Shown: positions 10,124-17,385, numbered from the stretch's first letter. The stretch: 64,000 bases of DNA from Candidatus Riflebacteria bacterium HGW-Riflebacteria-1 (GCA_002839445.1 PGYB01000004.1:62001-126000); one strand, 5' to 3'. Notes: generated from the letters alone by a model not told the origin. Program-made: numbers and translations.

Positions 10124-11060
10124 GGATTTCGCTGCACAGCAGGTTAAGCTCTGCCTTGTCGGGAAACTCAGGCAGGCGGCTCGTTTCGCGCGCCTGCTGA
10201 ATCTGTTGATGGGTTTTCTCAGCGTAGTCGATGAGGTCGTCGAACTTCCAGGTGCCCTGCTTTACTGCCAGCAACTCTTCGCGGTCGGGGCGTTTCACTA
10301 TGACTTCGCCGTTTGTCAGAATCTCAAGGGCCATGCGCAGCAGCCGAACCAGATGCAGCGCGTGCTTGGTATCGTAGCCGAATCTTTCTTCGAGCGCCGC
10401 CCTGATCGGGTTGCGTTCTCTTTTCCAGGCTTCATACTGCTGCCATTCTTTCAGCGCGGCGCGGTAACTTCTTTCGCGATCGAGCATCAGCAGAAAATTC
10501 GGCGATACTTCTCCGGGAGAAACCTTCCCGCTTTCAAGCAGCGCATCAGCGGCGCCAAGCTGATCGCCAGAAATCAGCGGCTTTGCCGGCAGATCGAACT
10601 GCTTGCGCTGTGGCTGTGATGTCGGTGGTTTCAGCAGCCAGCGCCGATGGGTTTTGATGCGTTTCAGCTGAGACAATGCATATTTACCAAAACTGTCGGC
10701 GACTCGCAGCGAAAGAAACTTTCCCCGCGCTGCAAGCAGTTTCTCGGCCGCCGGAGTGCAGACCCTGATACACGAATCTGGTGCCCAGAGCATCTCAAGT
10801 GCGGTTGGATTGGCTTCTATCGCCAGCCGGAAAAATTTCCTGATGTCGTAAAGCGTATGATCCTTGTTCAGAACCAGTTGTTCAGGCGCTTCAGTGAAGC
10901 CATGATACCAGTCAGCCGGGCCAATGATGATGCCCTTGATGTCCAGATCAGAATCTGGTCCGGCCAGTCCGAAGGCCTGACTGCCATGCACAGCTTCAAA
11001 AATGACCTCAAACCCTTTCATATTGGCGGCTGGTTTGCCAGCGTCTTTGCTATCCGACAT
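10086..11060 (-). CDS. Predicted nucleotidyltransferase, RlaP / COG3541 family (long form)
   Basis: A 324-residue relative of the next gene in the operon. The signature HGSQAFGLAGPDSDLDIKG lies at residues 25-43, with Gly26-Ser27 and the metal-binding Asp36, Asp38 and Asp40. The middle part (about 135-215) is an insertion relative to the short form and contains an LKPPTSQPQRK stretch rich in basic residues. The C-terminal helices include LHLVRLLRMALEIL, where the short form has a similar helix. Two paralogous transferases with overlapping genes suggest they work together or as a heterodimer. The family has been linked to RNA end repair by gene context, but the reaction here is not known. Confidence 0.83.
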   Translation of the reverse strand: MSDSKDAGKPAANMKGFEVIFEAVHGSQAFGLAGPDSDLDIKGIIIGPADWYHGFTEAPEQLVLNKDHTLYDIRKFFRLAIEANPTALEMLWAPDSCIRVCTPAAEKLLAARGKFLSLRVADSFGKYALSQLKRIKTHRRWLLKPPTSQPQRKQFDLPAKPLISGDQLGAADALLESGKVSPGEVSPNFLLMLDRERSYRAALKEWQQYEAWKRERNPIRAALEERFGYDTKHALHLVRLLRMALEILTNGEVIVKRPDREELLAVKQGTWKFDDLIDYAEKTHQQIQQARETSRLPEFPDKAELNLLCSEILGECLYDRKRKD

Positions 11061-11197
11061 TGCCTGTTCCTTGCGCGTTTACTGTGTCTGATAATAACCG
11101 AATGCTATCGCTTCAAGCAAAATTTAACCACAGAACGCTGCACTTTTAAAGCAGAAGATTGTCCAGGCTATAAGCTTAAAAACGCTGGCATGGCAAA

Positions 11198-11231
11198 ATA
11201 AAAAGGGGCTGCCTGTCATCGGGTAGCCCCT
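11198..11231 (-). terminator. Rho-independent terminator
   Basis: On the minus strand, a 10-bp stem (AGGGGCTACC pairing with GGCAGCCCCT, including one mismatch or wobble) is followed by TTTTT. It lies 16 bases after the stop of the gene at 11247-11678. Confidence 0.85.
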
Positions 11232-11246
11232 GAAGCATAACAGATA

Positions 11247-11678
11247 CTAAGCGGCGGTCATGGTTTTATACGGTTGATGCTGTAGCATGCGTTCGACGAT
11301 TTCCTGCGATGTCATTCTGTCGGCAGGCTCTATTTCAGGTGTTTTCCAGGTTGGTCTTTGCGATTTGATTCTGTTCTTCAACTCGACTTTTGCCTGCCCC
11401 GGTCCAAAAATCAGAATGGATTTCGCTTCACACATGTTGTCGATGACCCGGTCATAGTATCTGGCCAGTTGTTCCTGAATGTTGCGCTGATGTTTATCTT
11501 CTGAAGTCTTATCCATTGACCCTGGCGTAATGTCTGTGCGCACGCCCTTTGCAATGTGAGTGTGATCTTCTATGCCAGATTCGACCTGAACTGTCGCTGT
11601 GTTCTCTCTTCTCTTGCCTGTGGGAACCACGATCCATGCTTTCCGATGGTCAATCCAGACCCCAATCTTTTCTTTCAT
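11247..11678 (-). CDS. Small cytoplasmic protein, possible bacterial eRF1-like (baeRF) family
   Basis: A 143-residue protein beginning MKEKIGVWIDHRKAWIV, the strand pattern of small bacterial proteins that have been compared with the archaeo-eukaryotic release factor fold. A second core strand is SILIFGPGQAKVELKNRI. The ATG with GAGGAG 6 bases upstream is chosen over an ATG 13 codons earlier. It is a single-gene unit with its own terminator. The family resemblance is from memory of motifs and moderate at best. A function in ribosome rescue or RNA handling would be inference. Confidence 0.62.
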   Translation of the reverse strand: MKEKIGVWIDHRKAWIVVPTGKRRENTATVQVESGIEDHTHIAKGVRTDITPGSMDKTSEDKHQRNIQEQLARYYDRVIDNMCEAKSILIFGPGQAKVELKNRIKSQRPTWKTPEIEPADRMTSQEIVERMLQHQPYKTMTAA

Positions 11679-11844
11679 AGTATCTCCTCTCTGAAACGAA
11701 ATCGGAAATGCCTCCATATCTTTATTTTTTTCCCGTCCATATAAATATATTCAATTTTGCAAAAAGTGTGAGAAGAAACGCTATGTTGAAATTATTGGCG
11801 AAGAAAGGCGCCCGTCCTGAACCAATATTTCTGTCAGCAGAGTT

Positions 11845-12672
11845 TTATGGCGCCAGCTTACTCCTGTAAAAGTCGAAAATATAATTGGCGGCCTCGCTGC
11901 CGAAGCAGAGCAGATAGACAATTCCCATAAAAATTATCAGGAAAAACTCGATGCTTTTGCGCGGCAGTCGCAGATTGGCGAGGTCGGCGAGAAATTGATC
12001 GTTAAGATAGTCGAGCAGTGCCGGCAGCACTTTGTAGCTCCATGTCGGGCGCAGTAACAGCAGCCATGCGGCCAGAAAGGTTGTCAGAATTGTCCATGGA
12101 AAATACAGCGCCGGTTGAAACAGCATGCTGACCAGCAGCAACAAATCGAGCATAGTCAGCAGTATGAACAGCGCAAAACCGCCCCAGCTGGTCAGTGCCG
12201 CCCAAAAAGACGGGTTTTTCATCAGCTCAGCCTTTTCGAGCATGCGGCGCACAATTGGCTTTGCCTTGGCAAGCGTTGCCGCCAGCACCTGCACTATCTG
12301 CGAAAAATCAAGCGGAGTCAGCACCAGACTCTTCTGCTGCCAGCGCAGGCTTATGCGCTGGCTTTCGAGAAATACCGCCGCGACTTCGCATGGCAACTCA
12401 ATTGCTTTGACCACCCTCTGCTGGTCAGCGCGCGCTTCGCTGACTTCTTTATCGAATGCGACAAGGCTATTGACCAGCGTTTCATAGTCGTTCCAGAGAA
12501 TTTTCTGTGGCTTTTCGCCATTGAATCGAAAGAGAATCTGCGGTGGCATGACCCGGTCGAGAAAAACTGCCGCGCCCAGCATCTGCGAATGCCCGAGATA
12601 GGTCGTATGCGTAATCATCGCCACGCCCGCCCGCGCACCCTTTGCCGATTTGTCTGTCGCTGCTTCGACCAT
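11845..12672 (-). CDS. Membrane protein, copy 2 (paralogue of 8427-9254)
   Basis: A 275-residue near copy of the gene at 8427-9254, with the same three membrane segments in the C-terminal half. The DNA similarity starts abruptly at codon 17-19, right after GTCGCC, and runs to the end of the gene, which marks the duplication breakpoint. Unlike copy 1, its upstream neighbours are now hicB and hicA. The expected nucleotidyltransferase gene is represented only by a relic near 14.4 kb. A GGCGGAAA sequence precedes the chosen ATG. No frameshift is present, so it may still be expressed. Confidence 0.72.
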   Translation of the reverse strand: MVEAATDKSAKGARAGVAMITHTTYLGHSQMLGAAVFLDRVMPPQILFRFNGEKPQKILWNDYETLVNSLVAFDKEVSEARADQQRVVKAIELPCEVAAVFLESQRISLRWQQKSLVLTPLDFSQIVQVLAATLAKAKPIVRRMLEKAELMKNPSFWAALTSWGGFALFILLTMLDLLLLVSMLFQPALYFPWTILTTFLAAWLLLLRPTWSYKVLPALLDYLNDQFLADLANLRLPRKSIEFFLIIFMGIVYLLCFGSEAANYIFDFYRSKLAP

Positions 12673-12753
12673 TTTCCGCCCGCCTGAATTTTGCTGAACT
12701 AAATTTAATACAAATCAGCATTATCTGCAAAGTTCCGGCGTTTTTTATTGGGG

Positions 12754-13158
12754 CTAGGCGTTCTTTTTCTGATAAAGGCCGATCAGAGATTCTTGCAGAA
12801 CTTTTGAGAAGTTGATGTTGTTGGCTTCGGCAAAAGTGTTCAGCCAGGCCGGGATGGTAAGGTTCTTGCGAACGGCTTTGTTGCCGTATTTCTCTGTATA
12901 TGTTGCCATGTCGAGCACCAGCATGCTTACAAAACCGCCCTTTTCCGGGGTGATATCTTTTATATCGCTGGCATTTGGCACCGGTTTGCCGTCTTCCAGT
13001 TCGGTGAGAACCCAGCCGGAAGCTGCATCTGTCGCCATCTCGACTGCTTCGGCAAGCGAAGAGCCGCCGCTGACGCAACCCGGCAGATCGGGCACTTCCA
13101 CCGCATAGTCTCCGGTTTCCTTATCGAGATAAAAACATGCAGGATATACCAGCTTCAT
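12754..13158 (-). CDS. hicB: HicB-type antitoxin
   Basis: A 134-residue antitoxin. The N-terminal partial RNase H-like HicB domain is visible in YPACFYLDKETGDYAVEVPD followed by LPGCVSGGSSLAEAVEMA. The C-terminal part (LTIPAWLNTFAEANNINFSK, about residues 98-117) looks like a ribbon-helix-helix DNA-binding domain. It neutralises HicA and probably represses the operon. It starts 12 bases after the hicA stop, with hicA first, the usual order in most hicAB loci. Confidence 0.9.
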   Translation of the reverse strand: MKLVYPACFYLDKETGDYAVEVPDLPGCVSGGSSLAEAVEMATDAASGWVLTELEDGKPVPNASDIKDITPEKGGFVSMLVLDMATYTEKYGNKAVRKNLTIPAWLNTFAEANNINFSKVLQESLIGLYQKKNA

Positions 13159-13170
13159 ATTGTCCTTCCT

Positions 13171-13353
13171 TTACTTAAGCCCAACCTGTCTGAGTATCGA
13201 CTTTAATATTACCGGCGCTATATCGCCAGAATGATGCGGGATTGTCACTTTTCCCGGTTTTCTCGGGTGAACATACTGATAGTGCGAACCCTTGGCTTCT
13301 TTAAAGAGCCAGCCATCATTGAGCAAAATTTTCTCTACTTCGCGAAATTTCAT
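13171..13353 (-). CDS. hicA: HicA-type mRNA interferase toxin
   Basis: A 60-residue toxin of the HicA (YcfA) family, a double-stranded-RNA-binding-like fold that cuts mRNA. The catalytic His24 lies in KEAKGSHYQYVHP, followed by KVTIPHHSGDIAP, both family hallmarks. The length is normal and no key residue is missing. A palindromic operator lies 16 bases upstream of the start. Confidence 0.93.
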   Translation of the reverse strand: MKFREVEKILLNDGWLFKEAKGSHYQYVHPRKPGKVTIPHHSGDIAPVILKSILRQVGLK

Positions 13354-13369
13354 TTTTTACTCATATATA

Positions 13370-13390
13370 TTATGCGCATAATGCGCATAA
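13370..13390 (-). promoter_or_regulatory. Palindromic operator upstream of hicA
   Basis: A 21-bp perfect palindrome with a single central base, formed by two copies of TATGCGCATA sharing an A-rich junction. It lies just upstream of hicA and is a likely binding site for the HicB ribbon-helix-helix domain. Confidence 0.7.
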
Positions 13391-13422
13391 AAGTCAAGCG
13401 GGCAGTCGAAAATTTGAAAACC

Positions 13423-13460
13423 ACTAGATCAGTCTAGCAAAAATACCAGACCGATCTAGT
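13423..13460 (-). terminator. Hairpin after the TPR-like gene, possible terminator
   Basis: An inverted repeat of 13 bp with one mismatch (ACTAGATCGGTCT and AGACTGATCTAGT on the minus strand), loop of 12 bases, 18 bases after the stop of the gene at 13478-14320. The following tract GGTTTTC is only modestly T-rich, so termination is likely but not certain. Confidence 0.5.
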
Positions 13461-13477
13461 AAATATTTGAAACAGAC

Positions 13478-14320
13478 TCAGTCTTTGGTCCATTTGCGTC
13501 CTGAAGATGTTTTGGCGAAGTTGAACCTGGCGCCCTGATTGTCGTTGGGGTTTAACCAGAGCAGTTTTTTGAAGATAGCAGCGGCCTCGGCAAATTTCTC
13601 AAAGCGCCAGAGGCAGAGGCCTGTTCCGTGCAAACAGCGAAGATATGGGCGGTTGTCGATCAGACCCCACGGCAGCAGGCCATTGAATTTTTCTGGCAGC
13701 GAAAGCTCGGCTATTTGTCGCCCGGAATCATAATATTGCAATGCCTTATGGGTGTGGAAATCAAAGGCAAAACTGCCTAGATGTGCATGCGCGTCGATAC
13801 ATCTGAGATCTTTTACCAGCATCTTATTCAGCTTGGTTTCTGCCTCAATTTCGTATCCGGCATGAAACATTTCAACTGCCTCATAGATCGGGTCTGAATC
13901 AGGGTCGTGAATTTTCTGGCCGGGAATGACCTGCTCCATTTCATAGCGCTGGCGAGGTCCGGCAGCCATAATTTCTTTTTGCCAGCCTGTTAATCGATCA
14001 TCTTCATCCCGCCAGTATTCTTCAGCCGGGTCCCAGCTGCCATGGTCGTTGAGTTCCAGCGGAGTCAGCCCGAGATTATGCACATCGAAGCGTTTTTCGA
14101 TTACATCGCCTGACAGGTTTGGCTTTCCCGAAAGCAGCCAGAGCTTTCTGGGCTGAATTTTGGCTGTATCACCGGGAATCAGCTCGAGCGCAAACGGTGT
14201 TTTAAGCGCCATAGAGGTTTCTGTTCCAGGCAATCGGCACTGAGCATGATTTGATGACGTGATGCCAAGAACGATGAGCTCTACAGGTTTGTTCAGATCA
14301 ATTTCTGGTAGTTTTTTCAT
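13478..14320 (-). CDS. TPR-like cytoplasmic protein of unknown function
   Basis: A 280-residue protein with no signal peptide. The N-terminal 90 residues are beta-rich (ELIVLGITSSNHAQCRLPG). The C-terminal part has helical repeats resembling tetratricopeptide repeats (AEAAAIFKKLLWLNPNDNQG, residues about 250-269). The chosen ATG has AGGA 5 bases upstream. A longer frame starts inside the degraded copy of the nucleotidyltransferase gene and is rejected. It stands upstream of hicA, separated by a hairpin. The function is unknown. Confidence 0.68.
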   Translation of the reverse strand: MKKLPEIDLNKPVELIVLGITSSNHAQCRLPGTETSMALKTPFALELIPGDTAKIQPRKLWLLSGKPNLSGDVIEKRFDVHNLGLTPLELNDHGSWDPAEEYWRDEDDRLTGWQKEIMAAGPRQRYEMEQVIPGQKIHDPDSDPIYEAVEMFHAGYEIEAETKLNKMLVKDLRCIDAHAHLGSFAFDFHTHKALQYYDSGRQIAELSLPEKFNGLLPWGLIDNRPYLRCLHGTGLCLWRFEKFAEAAAIFKKLLWLNPNDNQGARFNFAKTSSGRKWTKD

Positions 14321-14349
14321 AAGTTTCCTGTCTTGTCTGATACTGGCTT

Positions 14350-14421
14350 GAGGCGCAACGCTATCAGCCATTCTGAACAGGCGTCTTCGCCCGGTGGAAG
14401 TTCTGGCAGTGGCGATTTTTC
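14350..14421 (-). pseudogene. Relic of an RlaP-type nucleotidyltransferase gene (3' end)
   Basis: About 72 bases closely match the last codons of the gene at 9335-10123 (the part coding for SPLPEIPPGEDACSEWLIALRL). Outside this stretch the similarity stops on both sides. With the second copy of the membrane protein to the left, it shows that the nucleotidyltransferase/membrane-protein block was once duplicated. Confidence 0.75.
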
Positions 14422-14680
14422 TCTAGTGCCTTTTCGAGTTCGAGGCAGCTTAACAAATTGCCAGGTCAGCTGTCGATAGTAAAGTCCTTGAAATTTATTG
14501 ATTATGAGGAATTAGACCGCGGAAGCTTTTGCTGGGCGGAGCCGTGTCGCCCGTTTGTTTATTGCGTGCCGGTTCTGTTATCATAGTAAAGGCTGCTAAA
14601 CTGGCAATTGTCGTTTGGCTCCTGGTTTCAGCCGCTGCCGATTGGGCAGATAGCCTGTAATGTTTGAAGGAGAGTGTCTT
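14422..14680. other. Intergenic stretch beyond the relic
   Basis: Noncoding as far as I can see. It has no recognisable RNA gene and no good match to a promoter, but must hold the start signals of the gene at 14681. Confidence 0.35.
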
Positions 14681-15151
14681 ATGAGACGTCTGCTTGGAGC
14701 GATATTTTCACTGATTGTGCTGGTTTCTGCGGTTGTCGGTGTCTCATCAATGCTTAAGGAAACCCGGCTTAACCGGGTAAAAGCAACTTATAAGTCATGT
14801 TTTGCCAGTATGCGTGTGCTTCTTGGCGCAGTCGAAATGCATTTTATCGATCACCAGGAAGAAGAAAAAAGCATAGAGGCTATGAATAACCTGATAAACA
14901 AACGCATGAACGAGCTCATACAGGCGAAATATATCAGAGAGAGCCTGCAGGACCAGGTTCAGGGGCATTTTCATGAGCTGCCGATACCCCAAAACGATCT
15001 GCCTGTCTGCCATGTCAGCATTGTCGCTGACCCCATTGGCTACACATTTGAATGCAGTCTGCACGGCAGTTCTGGCGCTCCGCGACCGTTCGATGACCTG
15101 CTGAAGCTTGTTAAGCTCAATGCTGATGGAAATTACGACCCGTCAAAATAG
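14681..15151 (+). CDS. Small membrane-anchored or secreted protein of unknown function
   Basis: A 156-residue protein with one N-terminal hydrophobic helix (about residues 4-24) and a polar remainder with two cysteines near the C-terminal third. The short basic N-terminus and hydrophobic stretch recall minor pilins, but there is no prepilin cleavage motif. The ATG after GAAGGAGAG is chosen over an upstream ATG. It is a single gene followed by a bidirectional terminator. Confidence 0.62.
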   Translation: MRRLLGAIFSLIVLVSAVVGVSSMLKETRLNRVKATYKSCFASMRVLLGAVEMHFIDHQEEEKSIEAMNNLINKRMNELIQAKYIRESLQDQVQGHFHELPIPQNDLPVCHVSIVADPIGYTFECSLHGSSGAPRPFDDLLKLVKLNADGNYDPSK

Positions 15152-15208
15152 CTGGAATAAATACGTAAGCGTTAGACAACCTTATCAACTCAACTGATTT
15201 CTGTATGC

Positions 15209-15238
15209 AAAAAGGCTGCCAAAAGGCAGCCTTTTTTT
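15209..15238. terminator. Bidirectional terminator
   Basis: AAAGGCTGCC and GGCAGCCTTT pair around an AAAA loop, with A and T tracts on both sides. It serves the + gene ending at 15151 and the minus gene ending at 15259. Confidence 0.9.
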
Positions 15239-15258
15239 AACCAATCAGGGAGTCAGAA

Positions 15259-15639
15259 TTATTCGCCGTGAATTTCCAGGAACTTTTCGCGCTGGGCGAT
15301 CATTTTGAGTGCCATTTTGCCGACGTTAGCGAGAGTAACCGCTTCATGTCCAGCTTTTTTGATGAAATTATCCGCTGTCTTGCGGGCACTTGCCAGTTCT
15401 TTTCTGGTAGCAAGACCAGAAACATATTTCTGCAGTTCAGCCGAGGTTTTTTCGAAACCTTCGTAGGCTAGCTCTTTGCTCATGCCATTCGGGAGATCTT
15501 CTTCGAGAACGAAGAGATATTTGACGCAATTCTGCATAAGAGACTCGAATTTCGTTTCATTGAATGCTGCAAAAGCCGGAAGATTACCAACCACGGCGAA
15601 AAGGGCTATGAACATGGCGATCCTGGCGAGTCTTTTCAT
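15259..15639 (-). CDS. Small secreted protein of unknown function
   Basis: A 126-residue protein with a clear signal peptide (cleavage likely after PAFA at about residue 24) and an all-helical, charged mature part with a single cysteine. A good ribosome site (AGGAG) precedes the ATG. I recognise no family. It stands alone between terminators. Confidence 0.68.
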   Translation of the reverse strand: MKRLARIAMFIALFAVVGNLPAFAAFNETKFESLMQNCVKYLFVLEEDLPNGMSKELAYEGFEKTSAELQKYVSGLATRKELASARKTADNFIKKAGHEAVTLANVGKMALKMIAQREKFLEIHGE

Positions 15640-15823
15640 GATTTTCTCCTGCGTTTGTAATGCGCTGTTTAATGCAATTCGTATGCCATGCTTGAAAGAG
15701 CTGCGACAAAGCCGGTTTTGCTAAAATCGTCTGTAATGTTTGACAAATTTTGGGCTGATGACTGCCGACTTTTTGATTTCTGCACAGAAGCTCGTTTTTT
15801 AGCTTCATATCAGGGTTTCCAGT

Positions 15824-15868
15824 TCTAAAAAAACAACACCCGGAACATTGTTGTTACGGGTGTTGTTT
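15824..15868 (-). terminator. Terminator-like hairpin downstream of tRNA-Ser
   Basis: An 11-bp inverted repeat (AACAACACCCG and CGGGTGTTGTT) with a 14-base loop. On the minus strand it is followed by a T-rich tract, about 25 bases beyond the tRNA-Ser 3' end. Confidence 0.7.
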
Positions 15869-15891
15869 CAGTAAGGCTTCAGAAAAAAAAT

Positions 15892-15977
15892 CGGAGAGGG
15901 CGAGATTTGAACTCGCGGAAGGCAAAGCCTTCAACAGTTTTCGAGACTGCCCCGTTCGACCGCTCCGGCACCTCTCC
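15892..15977 (-). tRNA. tRNA-Ser (anticodon CGA)
   Basis: An 86-base class II tRNA. The acceptor stem is GGAGAGG/CCTCTCC with discriminator G. The anticodon stem GCAGT/ACTGT encloses the loop CTCGAAA with anticodon CGA, which reads UCG. A long variable arm (GAAGGC/GCCTTC) and the T-arm GCGAG-TTCAAAT-CTCGC are present. The CCA end is not encoded, and eight T follow the mature 3' end closely. Confidence 0.96.
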
Positions 15978-15987
15978 AGTCAGTTCA

Positions 15988-16016
15988 GTTTTACCCCATA
16001 ATCAGACTCTTTGCAA
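15988..16016 (-). promoter_or_regulatory. Promoter of tRNA-Ser
   Basis: On the minus strand TTGCAA, a 17-base spacer and TAAAAC lie immediately upstream of the tRNA 5' end. Transcription would start a few bases before the mature RNA. Confidence 0.5.
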
Positions 16017-16185
16017 GCTTTTAACGCAAAATTTACATGTGAACCTATGTCCAGGTGATCATGATCTGTTTTAGCGAAGATGCCCCCCCCTGTGGCGATG
16101 AGATGATCTGTGAGGGGACAGATGGTTTGACTAAACTTCACAATGCACGAGGCGCTATTGCGGGCAGAGTGTCTGATATCGAAAA

Positions 16186-16225
16186 GCAAAAATCCCCGTT
16201 GCCGCGGGTGCGGAAACGGGGATTT
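16186..16225 (-). terminator. Terminator of tRNA-Ala
   Basis: On the minus strand AAATCCCCGTT pairs with AACGGGGATTT (11 bp), followed by TTTTT, just beyond the tRNA-Ala 3' end. Confidence 0.85.
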
Positions 16226-16232
16226 CTTGATT

Positions 16233-16305
16233 TGGAGCTGAAAGGGCTCGAAGCGTCAGCCTCGACAATGCGAATGTCGCGCTCTCCCAGCTGAGCTACA
16301 GCCCC
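16233..16305 (-). tRNA. tRNA-Ala (anticodon CGC)
   Basis: A 73-base tRNA. The acceptor GGGGCTG pairs with CAGCTCC and keeps the G3-U70 wobble pair that marks alanine tRNAs. The anticodon stem CGACA/TGTCG holds the loop TTCGCAT with anticodon CGC, which reads GCG. CCA is not encoded. It begins only 7 bases after the stop codon of the upstream protein gene, so it is either read through from that gene or has a promoter inside it. Confidence 0.95.
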
Positions 16306-16312
16306 TTGCTGA

Positions 16313-17134
16313 CTATTCGGGTATGATCGATGGAACGGTTACATGTCCGCTGCCGTTGCAGAAGGTGCAGCGTTCGCGTCCGGAACCGTTGCAGGTGTAG
16401 CAGATCTTGTAAACAGGCGTGTTGTTTGGGCCGTTGCTGACGATGTGGCCAGAGCCATTGCAGCTGCGGCAGGTGAGGTAGCCGTGGCCGAAACAATGGC
16501 TGCAGTTAACCTGCTTGGTGCCGACGCGGAAATTAGCCTGCGCCTCAAATGAGTAGCGGGCGGTTTCGTCAGACTGTTTTACGGCCCAGGTGTATTTGCC
16601 GCCAACCTTGACGCTGCCTTCGTCCATGACGCAGGCGTGGTCGTTGAGAACGACGCGTTCCCAGAGGTTTTTGCCGTTGCTGCGGTCAAGCAGGCTGATT
16701 GCCGAGTAGTTGCCGGCGCCGGCCCAGCCAAAGCGTGGGTAACTTTCGCCAGAAACCTTGAGACCGGTCGGTGCAGCCAGAACCGGAACTATAGCCGCAG
16801 CGGTGCCGGCTTTCAGTGTGATGTCGATGCTGCCTTTGGCGAACCACAGGGTTGCTTTGGGCAGGCGCACTTTTACGTAATAATAGGTTTTGGTCAGTTC
16901 TTCGCGCTCGATAACCAGCTTGCCATCAAGAGTCAGAGCGCGGCCGATAAAAAATTTGCCTTCAGCTGCCCATTTTTCGGGAAGGTCGATGCGGTGTTCG
17001 TAGCTTTGCGCTGAATTCCCGACACCGAGCGAGTGGGCGAAATTCTGGTTCAGCTCCTGGGCTGACAGGCTGTTGGCGCAACAAACCAGCGCTAAAACGA
17101 CGAAAAGACTTACAAATTTCCTCATGACTGACAT
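16313..17134 (-). CDS. Secreted protein with DnaJ-type zinc-finger repeats
   Basis: A 273-residue protein with a signal peptide (cleavage after SLSAQ at about residue 25), a beta-rich middle part and a C-terminal cysteine cluster. Four CxxCxG repeats are visible from about residue 210: CSHCFGHG, CRSCNGSG, CYTCNGSG and CTFCNGSG. This is the DnaJ central zinc-finger arrangement, binding two zinc ions, here without J-domain or substrate-binding domains and on an exported protein. The first ATG has AGGAGG five bases upstream. A role in folding or redox handling of envelope proteins is inference. Confidence 0.78.
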   Translation of the reverse strand: MSVMRKFVSLFVVLALVCCANSLSAQELNQNFAHSLGVGNSAQSYEHRIDLPEKWAAEGKFFIGRALTLDGKLVIEREELTKTYYYVKVRLPKATLWFAKGSIDITLKAGTAAAIVPVLAAPTGLKVSGESYPRFGWAGAGNYSAISLLDRSNGKNLWERVVLNDHACVMDEGSVKVGGKYTWAVKQSDETARYSFEAQANFRVGTKQVNCSHCFGHGYLTCRSCNGSGHIVSNGPNNTPVYKICYTCNGSGRERCTFCNGSGHVTVPSIIPE

Positions 17135-17342
17135 TTCTGCCTCCTTATGTGTCTCTCTTTTATTGCTTATTAAAGATTATGTACCTCTCTATTTATCGTC
17201 AATTTCGCTGCCGAGACAAGTTACAGTTTAAATCTTCTCTGGCATGGGAAACAGATTGCGCGTGTAACAAATTTTGTGCAAAAAGGTGCGCCGCAAATCG
17301 TTGCATTGATCTGCGACGCGATAAATTCGAGATTTGCTGGGT

Positions 17343-17385
17343 GACTTTTATACTGCTGTTGATTCTTAGCTGGTTCAGCGAAGAT
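17343..17385 (+). pseudogene. Possible fragment of a DUF1538 gene
   Basis: Translated on the + strand this reads LLLILSWFSEDGFAD, close to LAVLILTWFSEDDFAS in the DUF1538 protein 3 kb away. The DNA TGATTCTTAxCTGGTTCAGC is nearly identical in both. The match is short and has no start codon or reading context, so it may be a relic of a duplication or a chance similarity. Confidence 0.35.

Noticed and set aside
13423..13460. Attachment site or transposon end
   Set aside because: The inverted repeat is better explained as a hairpin shortly after a stop codon; no partner repeat was found nearby.
16343..16552. Alanine-rich + strand open frame opposite the DnaJ-finger gene
   Set aside because: It is the antisense shadow of the Cys-rich region and has no ribosome site.
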